Part shown: positions 1-10,419 of the stretch, piece after piece | Numbering within the stretch: position 1 is the stretch's first letter | How the letters are laid out: each line of letters opens with the position of its first letter | Origin: Colwellia psychrerythraea | GTDB lineage: Bacteria > Pseudomonadota > Gammaproteobacteria > Enterobacterales > Alteromonadaceae | Direction: 5' to 3' | Length of the DNA stretch: 64,000 nt | Assembly: GCF_000764225.1 (NCBI RefSeq) | Contig: NZ_JQED01000005.1 | Span: 310,001-374,000 of the forward strand | The notes under the pieces: model-generated | Seen by the model: only the letters and a program-made list of their open reading frames with translations | What the model was told of the DNA's origin: nothing | Database searches by the model: none | Position numbers and translations under genes: made by a program

Positions 1-990
<990 letters not shown>

Positions 991-1001
991 TTAAACTTTG
1001 A

Positions 1002-1060
1002 GAAGAAGGCAGGTTTATTTGCCTTCTTCGCTTATTGGCTTATCCATCAGGATAAGCCAA
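1002..1060 (-). other. Two tandem perfect stem-loops in the rpoB-rpoC gap
   Basis: Two perfect inverted repeats lie side by side between rpoB and rpoC. The first has 10-bp arms at 1002-1011 and 1020-1029 (GAAGAAGGCA). The second has 11-bp arms at 1035-1045 and 1050-1060 (TTGGCTTATCC) with a 4-base loop. Neither is followed by a T-run in the minus direction, so they look like processing or stability elements rather than terminators. The function is inferred. Confidence 0.6.
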
Positions 1061-1079
1061 TTGACTTATGGTTTGAAAC

Positions 1080-4000
1080 CTAGTCTTTGTCCAACTCGAT
1101 GTTAATACCTAACGAGCGGATTTCTTTCAACAATACGTTGAACGACTCAGGAATACCTGGTTCCATACGATGATCACCATCAACTAAGTTTTTATACATC
1201 TTAGTACGACCGTTAACATCATCAGACTTAACCGTAAGCATTTCTTGCAAGGTATAAGCAGCACCATATGCTTCAAGTGCCCATACTTCCATCTCACCGA
1301 AACGCTGACCACCGAACTGAGCTTTACCACCAAGTGGTTGCTGAGTTACTAATGAGTAAGAACCAGTTGAACGAGCATGCATTTTGTCATCAACTAAATG
1401 GTTTAGTTTTAACATGTACATATAACCAACAGTAACCGGACGTTCAAATGTACGACCTGTACGGCCATCAGTTAAAACGAACTGACCACTTTCTGGCATA
1501 TCAGCAAGCTTGAATAACTCTTTAATTTCTTTTTCAGCTGCACCGTCAAATGCTGGCGTAGCAACAGGTAAACCCGCACGTAAATTAGCGGCTAAACGCA
1601 TTACTTCATCATCAGAGAAACTCGCAATATCAACTTCTTGTCGCGACTCACCAACATTGTAAACATCTTGTAAGAAGTTACGCATTTTGTGAATTTCTTG
1701 TTGTGCTTCTAGCATGCGGTTGATTTTTTCACCGATACCACGTGCAGCCATACCTAAATGAGTTTCTAAGATCTGACCGATGTTCATACGTGATGGAACA
1801 CCTAGTGGGTTCAATACGATATCAACTGGCACACCGTGTTCATCATATGGCATATCTTCAACAGGCACTACGTTAGAAATAACACCCTTGTTACCATGAC
1901 GACCAGCCATTTTATCACCAGGCTGGATATGACGTTTAACAGCTAAGTAAACCTTAACAATTTTTAATACGCCAGGTTGTAAGTCATCACCTTGAGTAAT
2001 CTTACGACGCTTAACTTCAAACTTCTTATCAAAGTCTTCTTTGATATTATCAAATTGTTCAGCAATTTGCTCAAGTTCAGCTTGTTGCACTTCATCTGAT
2101 AAGTTTTGTGTTAACCACTTGTCACGAGACATTGACGTTAAGTCTGACTCGTTAAGGCCTGCAGATAACAATAGTTTCTTAGTACGTGCGTAAATACCAT
2201 CTTCTAAAATGCTTAATTCATCGCCAAGATCTTTCTTAACTTCTTTAAGTTGCATTTGTTCAATTTCAACTGCACGAGCATCTTTTTCAACGCCGTCGCG
2301 AGTAAATATTTGAACATCAATGATAGTACCTTTAACAGAGTTAGGTACACGTAATGAACTATCTTTAACGTCAGCAGCTTTCTCACCGAAAATTGCACGT
2401 AATAGTTTTTCTTCTGGTGTAAGCTGAGTTTCACCTTTTGGTGTTACTTTACCTACTAAGATATCACCACCATTTACTTCAGCACCAATATAAACAACAC
2501 CAGCTTCATCTAATTTAGATAATGCTGACTCGCCTACATTTGGAATATCTGCAGTAATTTCTTCACTACCCAATTTAGTATCACGTGCAATACACGTTAA
2601 CTCTTGAATGTGAATAGTAGTAAATCTATCTTCCATAGCTACGCGCTCAGATAACAACATTGAATCCTCAAAGTTGTAACCATTCCACGGCATGAAAGCG
2701 ATACGCATGTTTTGGCCAAGAGCCAATTCACCCATATCAGTTGAAGGACCATCAGCTAATACATCACCACGTACAACAGGTTCACCCATACGACACACTG
2801 GACGCTGGTTGATACAAGTATTTTGGTTTGAACGCGTGTATTTAGTTAAGTTATAAATATCAATACCTGCTTCACCAGCATGCATTTCATTTTCATTAAC
2901 TTTTACAACAATGCGCGATGCATCAACATAGCTCACTACACCGCCACGTTTGGCAACTGCAGTTACACCTGAATCAACAGCTACTACTTTTTCCATACCA
3001 GTACCAACAAGAGGCTTATCAACTCTTAAAGTAGGTACGGCTTGACGTTGCATGTTCGAGCCCATCAAGGCACGGTTAGCATCATCGTGTTCAAGGAATG
3101 GAATCAGTGATGCCGCAACAGAAATAATTTGTTGTGGTGACACATCCATATATTGAACTTCAGCAGAAGCTTTTAATGTAAATTCGTTTTTATGACGACA
3201 GTTAACTAAGTCTTGAAGTAACTTATTGCTGCTATCACGTTCAGCATTTGCCTGAGCGATAACAAAGTTACCCTCTTCAATTGCTGATAAATAATCAATT
3301 TCATCAGTGACTATACCGTCAATTACTTTGCGGTATGGCGTCTCTAAGAAACCGTAATCATTGGTACGTGCGTAACAAGAAAGCGAGTTGATCAAACCAA
3401 TGTTTGGACCCTCTGGCGTTTCGATTGGACAAACACGACCGTAATGCGTTGGATGTACATCCCGTACTTCAAAACCAGCACGTTCACGCGTTAAACCACC
3501 CGGCCCTAAGGCAGAAATACGACGCTTATGCGTTACTTCTGATAACGGGTTGTTTTGATCCATAAACTGTGACAATTGTGATGAGCCAAAGAACTCTTTC
3601 ACAGCCGCAGAAATTGGCTTAGCATTGATTAAATCTTGTGGCATGATTGCATCTAAGTCACCAAGACTTAAACGTTCACGTACCGCACGTTCAACACGAA
3701 CAAGGCCAACACGGAATTGGTTTTCTGCCATTTCACCAACAGAACGAATACGACGGTTACCTAAGTGATCGATATCATCAACTTCACCTTTACCGTCACG
3801 AATACCGATTAAGGTCTTCATTACCGAAATAATGTCATCTTGTGACAAAATACCAGTACCAATATCGTCTGCATTGCCAACACGACGGTTGAACTTCATA
3901 CGACCTACCGTTGATAAGTCATAACGTTCTGATGCGAAGAATAAGTTTGCAAATAACCCTTCAGCAGCGTCTTTCGTCGGTGGCTCGCCTGGACGCATCA

Positions 4001-5108
4001 TGCGGTAGATTTCAACTAAAGCTTCTAACTTGTTAGTTGAACTATCAACACGAAGTGTATCTGACATGTATGAACCAACATCAAATTCGTTCATGTATAA
4101 AGTAGATAGTACTTTATGGCCCGCTTGGCTAAGCTCGGCTAATAATTCTAAAGTAATAATTGCGTTTGCTTCAGCAATTACTTCACCTGTTGATTCGTCA
4201 ATGTATGCTTTTGATAAAACACGACCAACGATGTAATCTGCTGGTACTTCTAGTTTATCTAATTTAGCTTTTGATAAAGCGCGAATATGGCGTGCTGTAA
4301 TACGACGACCAGACTCAACTAATACTTCACCTTTTTTGATCGAAATATCAAAAATAGCTGTTTCACCACGAAGACGCTCAGGGATAAGATCCATGATCAA
4401 CTTATCACCTTTGATGGTGTAGTTAGTTGTGTCATAGAACATCGCTAAAATATCTTCGGTAGAATATTCTAATGCACGTAAGATAATTGACGCTGGTAAT
4501 TTACGACGTCTATCGATACGAACAAATAAGTTATCTTTTGGATCGAATTCAAAGTCTAACCATGAACCGCGGTAAGGAATAACGCGTGCGTTATATAATA
4601 CTTTACCCGATGAGTGAGTTTTACCTTTATCGTGATCAAAGAAAACACCAGGAGAGCGGTGTAATTGTGAAACGATAACACGTTCAGTACCATTGATTAC
4701 GAAAGTACCGTTATCTGTCATCAACGGGATTTCGCCCATGTACACTTCTTGCTCTTTGATATCTTTAACAGTACCTGCTGCGGCTTCTTTATCGTATACC
4801 ACTAAACGTAATTTTACGCGTAATGGTGCAGAATAAGTCACACCACGAATTTGACATTCTTTAACGTCAAATAATGGTTCACCTAAACGATAGCTTACAT
4901 ATTGTAATTCTGAGCTACCTGAATAAGCTTTAATTGGGAAAATAGAACGAAAAGCAGCCTCTAGACCGGTTTCACCTGTTGCATCAATATCAATAAACTT
5001 GCGGAAAGAATCGAGTTGAATGGACAACAAGAATGGATATTCCATTACTTGTGCACTTTTACCAAAGTCCTTTCTAATTCGCTTTTTCTCAAAGTATGAG
5101 TAAGCCAT
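1080..5108 (-). CDS. rpoB: DNA-directed RNA polymerase beta subunit
   Basis: The 1342-residue product equals the length of E. coli RpoB. The open frame extends 10 codons further upstream, but the start at [10 protein letters not shown] has a GAGGA Shine-Dalgarno 5 bases upstream and matches the family N-terminus. The rifampicin pocket ([17 protein letters not shown], then [14 protein letters not shown]) shows the wild-type residues at the classic resistance positions. The C-terminal [17 protein letters not shown] block that contacts beta' is present. It is co-oriented with rplL upstream and rpoC downstream. A hairpin followed by five T's lies in the leader between rplL and rpoB and probably attenuates transcription, as known for this operon in E. 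coli. Confidence 0.98.
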   Translation of the reverse strand: MAYSYFEKKRIRKDFGKSAQVMEYPFLLSIQLDSFRKFIDIDATGETGLEAAFRSIFPIKAYSGSSELQYVSYRLGEPLFDVKECQIRGVTYSAPLRVKLRLVVYDKEAAAGTVKDIKEQEVYMGEIPLMTDNGTFVINGTERVIVSQLHRSPGVFFDHDKGKTHSSGKVLYNARVIPYRGSWLDFEFDPKDNLFVRIDRRRKLPASIILRALEYSTEDILAMFYDTTNYTIKGDKLIMDLIPERLRGETAIFDISIKKGEVLVESGRRITARHIRALSKAKLDKLEVPADYIVGRVLSKAYIDESTGEVIAEANAIITLELLAELSQAGHKVLSTLYMNEFDVGSYMSDTLRVDSSTNKLEALVEIYRMMRPGEPPTKDAAEGLFANLFFASERYDLSTVGRMKFNRRVGNADDIGTGILSQDDIISVMKTLIGIRDGKGEVDDIDHLGNRRIRSVGEMAENQFRVGLVRVERAVRERLSLGDLDAIMPQDLINAKPISAAVKEFFGSSQLSQFMDQNNPLSEVTHKRRISALGPGGLTRERAGFEVRDVHPTHYGRVCPIETPEGPNIGLINSLSCYARTNDYGFLETPYRKVIDGIVTDEIDYLSAIEEGNFVIAQANAERDSSNKLLQDLVNCRHKNEFTLKASAEVQYMDVSPQQIISVAASLIPFLEHDDANRALMGSNMQRQAVPTLRVDKPLVGTGMEKVVAVDSGVTAVAKRGGVVSYVDASRIVVKVNENEMHAGEAGIDIYNLTKYTRSNQNTCINQRPVCRMGEPVVRGDVLADGPSTDMGELALGQNMRIAFMPWNGYNFEDSMLLSERVAMEDRFTTIHIQELTCIARDTKLGSEEITADIPNVGESALSKLDEAGVVYIGAEVNGGDILVGKVTPKGETQLTPEEKLLRAIFGEKAADVKDSSLRVPNSVKGTIIDVQIFTRDGVEKDARAVEIEQMQLKEVKKDLGDELSILEDGIYARTKKLLLSAGLNESDLTSMSRDKWLTQNLSDEVQQAELEQIAEQFDNIKEDFDKKFEVKRRKITQGDDLQPGVLKIVKVYLAVKRHIQPGDKMAGRHGNKGVISNVVPVEDMPYDEHGVPVDIVLNPLGVPSRMNIGQILETHLGMAARGIGEKINRMLEAQQEIHKMRNFLQDVYNVGESRQEVDIASFSDDEVMRLAANLRAGLPVATPAFDGAAEKEIKELFKLADMPESGQFVLTDGRTGRTFERPVTVGYMYMLKLNHLVDDKMHARSTGSYSLVTQQPLGGKAQFGGQRFGEMEVWALEAYGAAYTLQEMLTVKSDDVNGRTKMYKNLVDGDHRMEPGIPESFNVLLKEIRSLGINIELDKD

Positions 5109-5286
5109 GGGGTTCCTCAGCTTGCTGGTTATGGCCAAATCTGCCCACTGAGCGAAGCTCAGTAAGACAGGTTATGCTGTAATATTTACGTCTAAATACT
5201 ACTAGATGATTTATAGAAATCACCTAAACGCTAATAATACGTCATCAAGGAATTAAATGTTATTTATTCTCTGACAACAAAAGCGC

Positions 5287-5317
5287 AAAAAGGCCGGTGA
5301 CGTTTAAATCACCAGCC
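5287..5317 (-). terminator. Attenuator-type terminator between rplL and rpoB
   Basis: In the minus direction a 9-bp stem (GGCTGGTGA / TCACCGGCC, one G-T pair) with an 8-base loop is followed by TTTTT. This is the position of the known partial terminator that lowers rpoBC expression relative to the ribosomal protein genes in E. coli. Partial read-through is inferred, since rpoB has no obvious strong promoter of its own here. Confidence 0.7.
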
Positions 5318-5353
5318 ATGCCTTTTCAGGCAAATAATCTGTTTAAAAACAGA

Positions 5354-5719
5354 TTATTTGATCTCAACAGAAGCACCAGCTTCTTCAAGAACTTTCTTAA
5401 GTTCTTCAGCTTCAGCTTTTTCTACGCCTTCTTTGATCGCTTTAGGAGCAGATTCAACTAAGTCTTTAGCTTCTTTAAGGCCTAAACCTGTAGCGCCACG
5501 AACTGCTTTGATTACTGCAACTTTCTTCTCACCGAAGCTAGTCATAACAACATCAAATTCAGTTTGTTCTTCAGCAGCAGCACCGGCATCGCCAGCAACA
5601 GCAACAGCTGCAGCAGCAGAAACGCCGAATTTTTCTTCCATTGCTTCAATTAATTCAACAACGTCCATTACTGACATTTCAGCAACTGCGTTTAAGATAT
5701 CGTCTTTAGAAATAGACAT
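5354..5719 (-). CDS. rplL: 50S ribosomal protein L7/L12
   Basis: The 121-residue product is the acidic stalk protein L7/L12, which recruits translation GTPases to the ribosome. It has an N-terminal dimerisation helix (residues 1-32), an Ala-rich hinge around residues 35-52, and the C-terminal factor-binding domain containing [20 protein letters not shown]. An AGGAAA Shine-Dalgarno precedes the ATG. It follows rplJ by about 120 bp in the same operon. A perfect AT-rich palindrome (5332-5358) overlaps the stop codon and may stabilise the 3' end of the upstream message. The open frame on the opposite strand is a shadow produced by the Ala/Lys-rich codons. Confidence 0.98.
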   Translation of the reverse strand: MSISKDDILNAVAEMSVMDVVELIEAMEEKFGVSAAAAVAVAGDAGAAAEEQTEFDVVMTSFGEKKVAVIKAVRGATGLGLKEAKDLVESAPKAIKEGVEKAEAEELKKVLEEAGASVEIK

Positions 5720-5840
5720 ACTATAATTTCCTAATTTTTAATAAACAGGCTATTGTTACTTTTCTTATTAAGTAATAAAGCTCTGTTTGAAATAACTATA
5801 AATACAAAAAGCTTGGTTTTAAGCAATAAGCTTAAATAAC

Positions 5841-6335
5841 CTATGCTGCTTCTTGTTCTTTCTGATCGCGAACTGCAGCAATCGTGCGGACTAACTTGCC
5901 TGCAGATGCTTCTTTCATTGCGCTCATTAAACGTGCAATCGCTTCGTCGTAAGTAGGTAGCTTAGCTAACATATTTACGTCTACGGCATTACCTTCAAAT
6001 GCAGCTGCTTTTAATTCAAAATCTTCGTTAGTTTTAGCGAAGTCTGTGAATAAACGTGCAGCAGCACCTGGGTGATCACTTGAAAAAGCAACTAGTGAAG
6101 GGCCTTTAAATACGTCAGAAACACATTCAAATTCAGTACCTTCTACTGCACGACGTGCTAGTGTATTACGGACAACTTTCATCCATACGCCACTTTCACG
6201 TGCTTGCTTACGCAATACAGTAATTGCTTCAACTGTAACACCACGGGCATCCGCGATTACAACTGAGTGAGCGCCACTAGCAGCTTCTTGAACTTCAGCA
6301 ACAATTGCTTTTTTGTCATCAAGATTGATAGCCAT
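5841..6335 (-). CDS. rplJ: 50S ribosomal protein L10
   Basis: The 164-residue product is L10, the stalk base that anchors L7/L12 dimers. The start [12 protein letters not shown] is chosen over one 7 codons upstream because it matches the family N-terminus and has an AGGAG Shine-Dalgarno 8 bases before it. The conserved [20 protein letters not shown] and [14 protein letters not shown] segments are typical. A long leader upstream contains the conserved L10 autoregulatory RNA element, so translation of rplJ and rplL is probably repressed by the L10-L7/L12 complex as in other Gammaproteobacteria. Confidence 0.98.
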   Translation of the reverse strand: MAINLDDKKAIVAEVQEAASGAHSVVIADARGVTVEAITVLRKQARESGVWMKVVRNTLARRAVEGTEFECVSDVFKGPSLVAFSSDHPGAAARLFTDFAKTNEDFELKAAAFEGNAVDVNMLAKLPTYDEAIARLMSAMKEASAGKLVRTIAAVRDQKEQEAA

Positions 6336-6399
6336 TGGCTTTAACTCCTGGTTCAAACCGGTAAAAAGTACCGGTATTTACAATCCTTAGCTAATAATT

Positions 6400-6545
6400 A
6401 CTTAATAGCTAAGCCATAACGGCGAGGACCAGAAAAATCTAGGAAATATCTGGGTAATCACCATCTACGTAGGACAAATTAAGTAGCTAAATCAGAAGAA
6501 ATAACTACACCTACGGTCTTGGACGGGGGTTGTGCATTACCAGTG
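6400..6545 (-). promoter_or_regulatory. Ribosomal protein L10 leader (autoregulatory RNA)
   Basis: The minus-strand leader of rplJ contains CCGTCCAAGACCGTAGGTGT (around 6506-6525) and TCCTACGTAGATGGTGA (around 6457-6473). These closely match the two sides of the conserved E. coli L10-leader core, which begins CCGTCTAAGACCGCAGGCG and ends TCCTGCGTAGACGGTGA. In E. coli this RNA binds L10-(L12)4 and represses rplJL translation. The outer edges of the element are approximate. Confidence 0.85.
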
Positions 6546-6579
6546 AATAATACTGAAAATCGCACAACTCCTACCAAAA

Positions 6580-6614
6580 TTTAAGGGGCGAAATTATAGG
6601 TTATAATTTCGCCC
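6580..6614 (-). terminator. Long perfect hairpin between rplA and rplJ (possible attenuator)
   Basis: A perfect 13-bp stem (GGGCGAAATTATA, arms 6586-6598 and 6602-6614) with a 3-base loop lies downstream of rplA. In the minus direction it is followed by CTTAAATTTT, a poor T-run. It could be a weak terminator that separates rplKA from rplJL, or a processing site. Confidence 0.5.
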
Positions 6615-6678
6615 TTGTAAAGTTCAATACACAAAACTTTACTCAAAAATATTTATACTTGTAATAAGTAAATAAATA

Positions 6679-7377
6679 TTAAGCTTGAGTTAGTGATGTT
6701 TGGTTGACGACAACGCCGGCACCCATAGTTGTAGAAAGAGAAACTTTCTTCAAGTATTGACCTTTAGCATTTGCAGGTTTTGCTTTTTTAAGCGCTTCAA
6801 GCAATGCTTCTAAGTTTTCTTGCAATTGTGCAGGTTCGAAATCAGCCTTACCGATAGTGGTATGGATGATGCCGTTTTTGTCATTGCGGTAACGAATCTG
6901 ACCAGACTTAGCGTTTTTAACAGCGCCAGCTACGTCAGGAGTTACTGTACCCACTTTAGGGTTAGGCATTAAACCACGTGGGCCTAAGATTTGACCTAGT
7001 TGACCAACAACACGCATTGCATCAGGAGAAGCAATAACAACGTCGAAGTTCATTTCGCCAGCTTTAACTTGCGCAGCTAAATCGTCCATACCTACAACGT
7101 CAGCACCAGCTTCTAAAGCTTTCTCTGCGTTTGCACCTTGTGTAAATACAGCAACACGTACATCACGGCCAGTACCATTTGGTAATACTGTTGCGCCACG
7201 AACGTTTTGATCTGATTTACGAGCATCGATACCAAGATTTACTGCAACATCTACGCTTTCACGGAAGTTAGCAGTAGCAAATTCTTTTAATAAAGAAACT
7301 GCTTCATTGATATCATATTCTTTTAATACGTCTACTTTTTCACGGATAAGACGAGCGCGTTTTGATAATTTAGCCAT
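6679..7377 (-). CDS. rplA: 50S ribosomal protein L1
   Basis: The 232-residue product is L1, which forms the mobile L1 stalk that moves deacylated tRNA out of the E site. The family signature is clear: [16 protein letters not shown] at the N-terminus, [18 protein letters not shown] in the middle and [18 protein letters not shown] with the flexible linker region. The gene starts 3 bases after the rplK stop codon, so translational coupling is likely, as in the E. coli L11 operon where L1 is the repressor. Confidence 0.98.
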   Translation of the reverse strand: MAKLSKRARLIREKVDVLKEYDINEAVSLLKEFATANFRESVDVAVNLGIDARKSDQNVRGATVLPNGTGRDVRVAVFTQGANAEKALEAGADVVGMDDLAAQVKAGEMNFDVVIASPDAMRVVGQLGQILGPRGLMPNPKVGTVTPDVAGAVKNAKSGQIRYRNDKNGIIHTTIGKADFEPAQLQENLEALLEALKKAKPANAKGQYLKKVSLSTTMGAGVVVNQTSLTQA

Positions 7378-7380
7378 TGA

Positions 7381-7809
7381 TTAGTCCTCTACCACTAAAC
7401 CCATTGAACGAGCAGAACCCGCAATGGTACGCACTGCAGCTTCAAGTGAACCAGCAGTTAAATCAGGTTCTTTTGTCTTAACGATTTCTTCAAGTTGAGC
7501 TGTAGTAACAGTACCAACTTTTTCAGTGTTAGGACGACCAGAGCCGCTTTTGATTCCAGCAGCTTTTTTCAATAAGAAAGAAGCAGGTGGAGTTTTTGTT
7601 TCGAAAGTAAACGAACGGTCACTATATACAGTAATAACTACTGGAACCGGAGCGCCTTTTTCTAAAGAATCTGTTTTTGCGTTAAACGCTTTACAGAATT
7701 CCATGATGTTCACACCGTGTTGACCTAATGCAGGACCAACTGGTGGTGACGGGTTAGCTGCACCAGCAGCTACTTGTAGCTTGATTAAAGCTTGGACTTT
7801 CTTAGCCAT
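7381..7809 (-). CDS. rplK: 50S ribosomal protein L11
   Basis: The 142-residue product is L11, which forms the GTPase-associated centre with 23S rRNA and is needed for RelA activation. The Pro-rich N-terminal motif ([20 protein letters not shown]) and the C-terminal RNA-binding domain ([11 protein letters not shown] to [10 protein letters not shown]) are intact. It is the first gene of the rplKAJL-rpoBC unit and is led by its own strong promoter. In most relatives nusG lies directly upstream. Here nusG is about 4.6 kb away, behind three unrelated genes. Confidence 0.98.
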   Translation of the reverse strand: MAKKVQALIKLQVAAGAANPSPPVGPALGQHGVNIMEFCKAFNAKTDSLEKGAPVPVVITVYSDRSFTFETKTPPASFLLKKAAGIKSGSGRPNTEKVGTVTTAQLEEIVKTKEPDLTAGSLEAAVRTIAGSARSMGLVVED

Positions 7810-7981
7810 TATAAAATACCTTTAGTTTGGGTAGTTAACGCAAATAACTTAGCACTAAGCTGGAATTCACCACCTTACCACAAGGTTTTCGCTTCCCTGT
7901 TTACAAAATTCACTTTAAAAACAATTGTTTTCACAACAGAATTAAGCGCATTTAGTGCGCGCTAAAAATAAGCGGCAGCGG

Positions 7982-8011
7982 ATTATATATTAACCAGCCA
8001 TCGCATTTCAA
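7982..8011 (-). promoter_or_regulatory. Strong sigma70-type promoter for rplKAJL-rpoBC
   Basis: In the minus direction TTGAAA (8006-8011) and TATAAT (7982-7987) are separated by 18 bases. A GC-rich discriminator (CCGCTGCCGC) follows, as in stringently controlled ribosomal promoters. It lies about 170 bp upstream of rplK, with no gene in between. Confidence 0.75.
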
Positions 8012-8080
8012 GCGCTTTTATTATCATCTTAAAAAAAGTCGTATGATATAAGCAAATCAAATTATTTTTTTTCTGTAAAA

Positions 8081-9181
8081 TCAGCGTTTTTCCGCTACTT
8101 TATTAGTTGTAGATATAGTTGCTTCGATGCGGCGGTTTTGCTCATGAGCTGCATCAGTATTATCTGTATTAAGTAATTCGCTTTCACCATAACCTATCGA
8201 ATTTAAACGATTTGCTTCAACACCAAAATCATTAATTAAAACATCAACAACAGCCTGAGCACGCTTAGCAGATAAAGTCTGGTTGTATGCAGCGCTACCT
8301 TTTGCTGAACTATGTCCTTTAATTGTTAAACTAAGATCTGGATAGGCTTCCATAAATTTAGCAACTTTAAGCATAATTGGTTTGTATTTTTCTTTAACAA
8401 CGGCTTTATTATTATCAAAGTTGATAAGTAACTCAACTGTATCTTGTTCTTCAGTAAAAACGGTACAACCTACTTCATTTACTTTATCTGTTGCAGGAGT
8501 ATTAGCGCAATTATCTTTGCTATCTAATACACCATCATTATCACTATCTAATTCGGCGATAGGAGCAACAGCAGCAACTGGCGCCACCACCGCAGCGGTT
8601 TTTACTGGCTCATTTCGCTTTATTTCAGCTTTTTGTGTGCCAAAGAAATAAACAAAGCCTAATTTAGCAGAGAGGTCTGTGTAATTATTATCAAATTGAT
8701 AGTGACCTTTACTTTCAAAATAAAGCGCCATATTCTCGCTTAAATAATGACGGTAGCCAGCACCTAATGCTGCAGAAAGGTTTGATTCCTCTACATCTAA
8801 AACATCAGCACCACCAACTACATAAAAACTTTCTTTAAATGGGAAATATAAGAGATCGAGCGCAATGCTTTTTCCTGATGATAAATCAGCATTATGATTC
8901 TCAGCGACTGGATTAAAGTGGGTGTAAGAAAGTCTTGTTTCAAATAATTCTGAAAGACGGTAACCACCTTCAACCCCCACGCCTGAAGCATGGTCAATTG
9001 AAGAATTGGCATTAGCATTAAATAAGCGATCTTCATCTGTTTTTAAGTACATGGCATGACCACCAAGGTATACTTTGCCTACTAAACTCTCAGCACTTGG
9101 CTGCTCAGCAGCTGATAACGATAAAGAAAAAATTGATAAGCCTATTAGTTGGCTTATTTTTGAAACTGATAAATAGCGCAT
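8081..9181 (-). CDS. OmpA-family outer membrane protein
   Basis: The 366-residue protein has a signal peptide (about residues 1-24). An eight-strand-type OmpA beta-barrel follows, to about residue 180, ending in aromatic strands such as AKLGFVYFFG. A Pro/Ala/Val linker and one thrombospondin-type-3 calcium-binding repeat (DSDNDGVLDSKDNC, about 212-225) come next. The C-terminal OmpA peptidoglycan-binding domain contains IKGHSSAKGSAAYNQTLSAKRA and ends near NRRIEATI. It probably links the outer membrane to peptidoglycan. The gene starts beside an AGGGA Shine-Dalgarno. It is divergent from the sodium channel gene and sits in the unusual nusG-rplK gap. No transport substrate can be assigned. Confidence 0.88.
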   Translation of the reverse strand: MRYLSVSKISQLIGLSIFSLSLSAAEQPSAESLVGKVYLGGHAMYLKTDEDRLFNANANSSIDHASGVGVEGGYRLSELFETRLSYTHFNPVAENHNADLSSGKSIALDLLYFPFKESFYVVGGADVLDVEESNLSAALGAGYRHYLSENMALYFESKGHYQFDNNYTDLSAKLGFVYFFGTQKAEIKRNEPVKTAAVVAPVAAVAPIAELDSDNDGVLDSKDNCANTPATDKVNEVGCTVFTEEQDTVELLINFDNNKAVVKEKYKPIMLKVAKFMEAYPDLSLTIKGHSSAKGSAAYNQTLSAKRAQAVVDVLINDFGVEANRLNSIGYGESELLNTDNTDAAHEQNRRIEATISTTNKVAEKR

Positions 9182-9445
9182 TACATATTGTCCCTGTGAA
9201 TGTAGTGAGTTGATTGGTATTTTTTACGGCGCATATTTTAATCGTTTTTCACTTATGTTGCAGCATTTAGTTATTAAAATGTTAAAATATCTTTCAAATT
9301 GTTATACAAAATACACCTACAAGTTGAATTTCATATCATTAACATCTGATTTCCCAATGTTGGCTAAAACCTCTTACATTTATCCATTTGATTTTAGTTA
9401 TAATGCCTATATTAAAATGTTAGTCACATAACTCTTAGGTCCTAT

Positions 9446-10276
9446 ATGTCTTTATCCTCACACAACGGTAAACTGCAGCAGTTTGTCGAGAGCCAAAAGT
9501 TTCAAAATTTTCTTATATTCCTTATCCTATTCAATGCAATTAGTCTGGGCCTTGAAACAAGTCAGTTTGGTAAAGCAAACGCTAGTCTTCTTCACATCAT
9601 AGATAAGACCATCCTAGTATTGTTTACAGCTGAGTTGTTATTAAAACTCATTGTTTATAAAAATAAGTTTTTCCGCTCAGGCTGGAATTGGTTTGATTTT
9701 ATAATCGTTGCTATATCCTGGGTACCAACAAGTGGTGCATTATCAGTATTACGTGCCTTTAGAATATTGCGGGTATTACGTTTACTTTCTGTCGTACCAC
9801 AAATGCGCCGCGTGATCGGCGCACTCGGGCACTCGTTGCCGGGCATGGCTTCAGTCGTTGGAGTTCTAAGTATTATCTTTTATGTTTCAGCAGTTCTAAC
9901 CACTAAGATCTTTGGTATGCATAACGATGCAAATATGCAAGAGTGGTTTGGTAGTATTGGAGCTTCTGCCTACACCTTATTTCAAGTAATGACATTAGAG
10001 AGTTGGTCTATGGGGATAGTCCGGCCAACTATGGAGTTATTTCCCCTTTCTTGGCTTTTCTTCGTCCCCTTTATCATTATTACCAGCTTCGCGGTACTTA
10101 ATTTATTCATTGGTATTATTGTTGATGCTATGCAGGTTATGCATGAAGAAGAAGGGAAACCTAAACAAGTTATTGCCACTAGAGAAGATATATTAGTACT
10201 TGAACAAAAAATAGATAAGTTGAACCAATTACTGCAAACCCCCCCTCATGATAATGATAGATTTTTAACAGGTTAG
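9446..10276 (+). CDS. Bacterial voltage-gated sodium channel (BacNaV family)
   Basis: The 276-residue protein has one six-helix ion channel domain, as in NaChBac and NavAb, and four copies would make a channel. The S4 voltage sensor has arginines every third residue (R103, R106, R109, R112 in LRAFRILRVLRLLSVVPQ). The pore loop carries the sodium-selective filter TLESWSMG (183-190), identical to the NavAb filter as I remember it. S6 (SFAVLNLFIGIIVDAM) is followed by an acidic neck and a C-terminal coiled coil (EDILVLEQKIDKLNQLL) typical of the family tetramerisation tail. It probably serves sodium signalling or motility in a marine cell. The gene stands alone between the divergent ompA-like gene and a GH9 gene. 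Confidence 0.93.
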   Translation: MSLSSHNGKLQQFVESQKFQNFLIFLILFNAISLGLETSQFGKANASLLHIIDKTILVLFTAELLLKLIVYKNKFFRSGWNWFDFIIVAISWVPTSGALSVLRAFRILRVLRLLSVVPQMRRVIGALGHSLPGMASVVGVLSIIFYVSAVLTTKIFGMHNDANMQEWFGSIGASAYTLFQVMTLESWSMGIVRPTMELFPLSWLFFVPFIIITSFAVLNLFIGIIVDAMQVMHEEEGKPKQVIATREDILVLEQKIDKLNQLLQTPPHDNDRFLTG

Positions 10277-10368
10277 CTATGTATTAATATACAAGCTCAC
10301 AATCACACCTAAAGTGTGCAGAATGTTGTATCTTATATGTTTAAAGTCTTATCAATCAAACACTAATA

Positions 10369-10410
10369 CGTTAAGGTTCATTTTAATATCAACTAAATGG
10401 AACCTTAACG
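10369..10410 (+). promoter_or_regulatory. Inverted repeat just upstream of the GH9 gene
   Basis: Perfect 11-bp arms (CGTTAAGGTTC at 10369-10379 and its complement at 10400-10410) flank a 20-base spacer. The right arm ends 9 bases before the GH9 ATG, so it occupies the Shine-Dalgarno region. It could be an operator or a translation-controlling hairpin. No T-run follows, so it is unlikely to be the terminator of the channel gene. Confidence 0.5.
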
Positions 10411-10419
10411 GTTAAGAAC

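Noticed and set aside
3000..3650. Possible rifampicin-resistance changes in rpoB
   Set aside because: The residues read in the pocket region ([24 protein letters not shown]) are the sensitive wild-type ones.
5109..5138. Ten-codon upstream extension of rpoB
   Set aside because: The downstream ATG has a well-spaced GAGGA and yields the exact family N-terminus and length of 1342.
5358..5726. 122-codon frame opposite rplL
   Set aside because: It mirrors the Ala/Lys/Glu-rich codons of rplL almost end to end, and rplL is unmistakable.
9210..9431. 73-codon frame upstream of the sodium channel gene
   Set aside because: It has no ribosome binding site, a composition typical of AT-rich non-coding DNA (many Tyr, Phe, Leu, Lys), and occupies the divergent promoter region.
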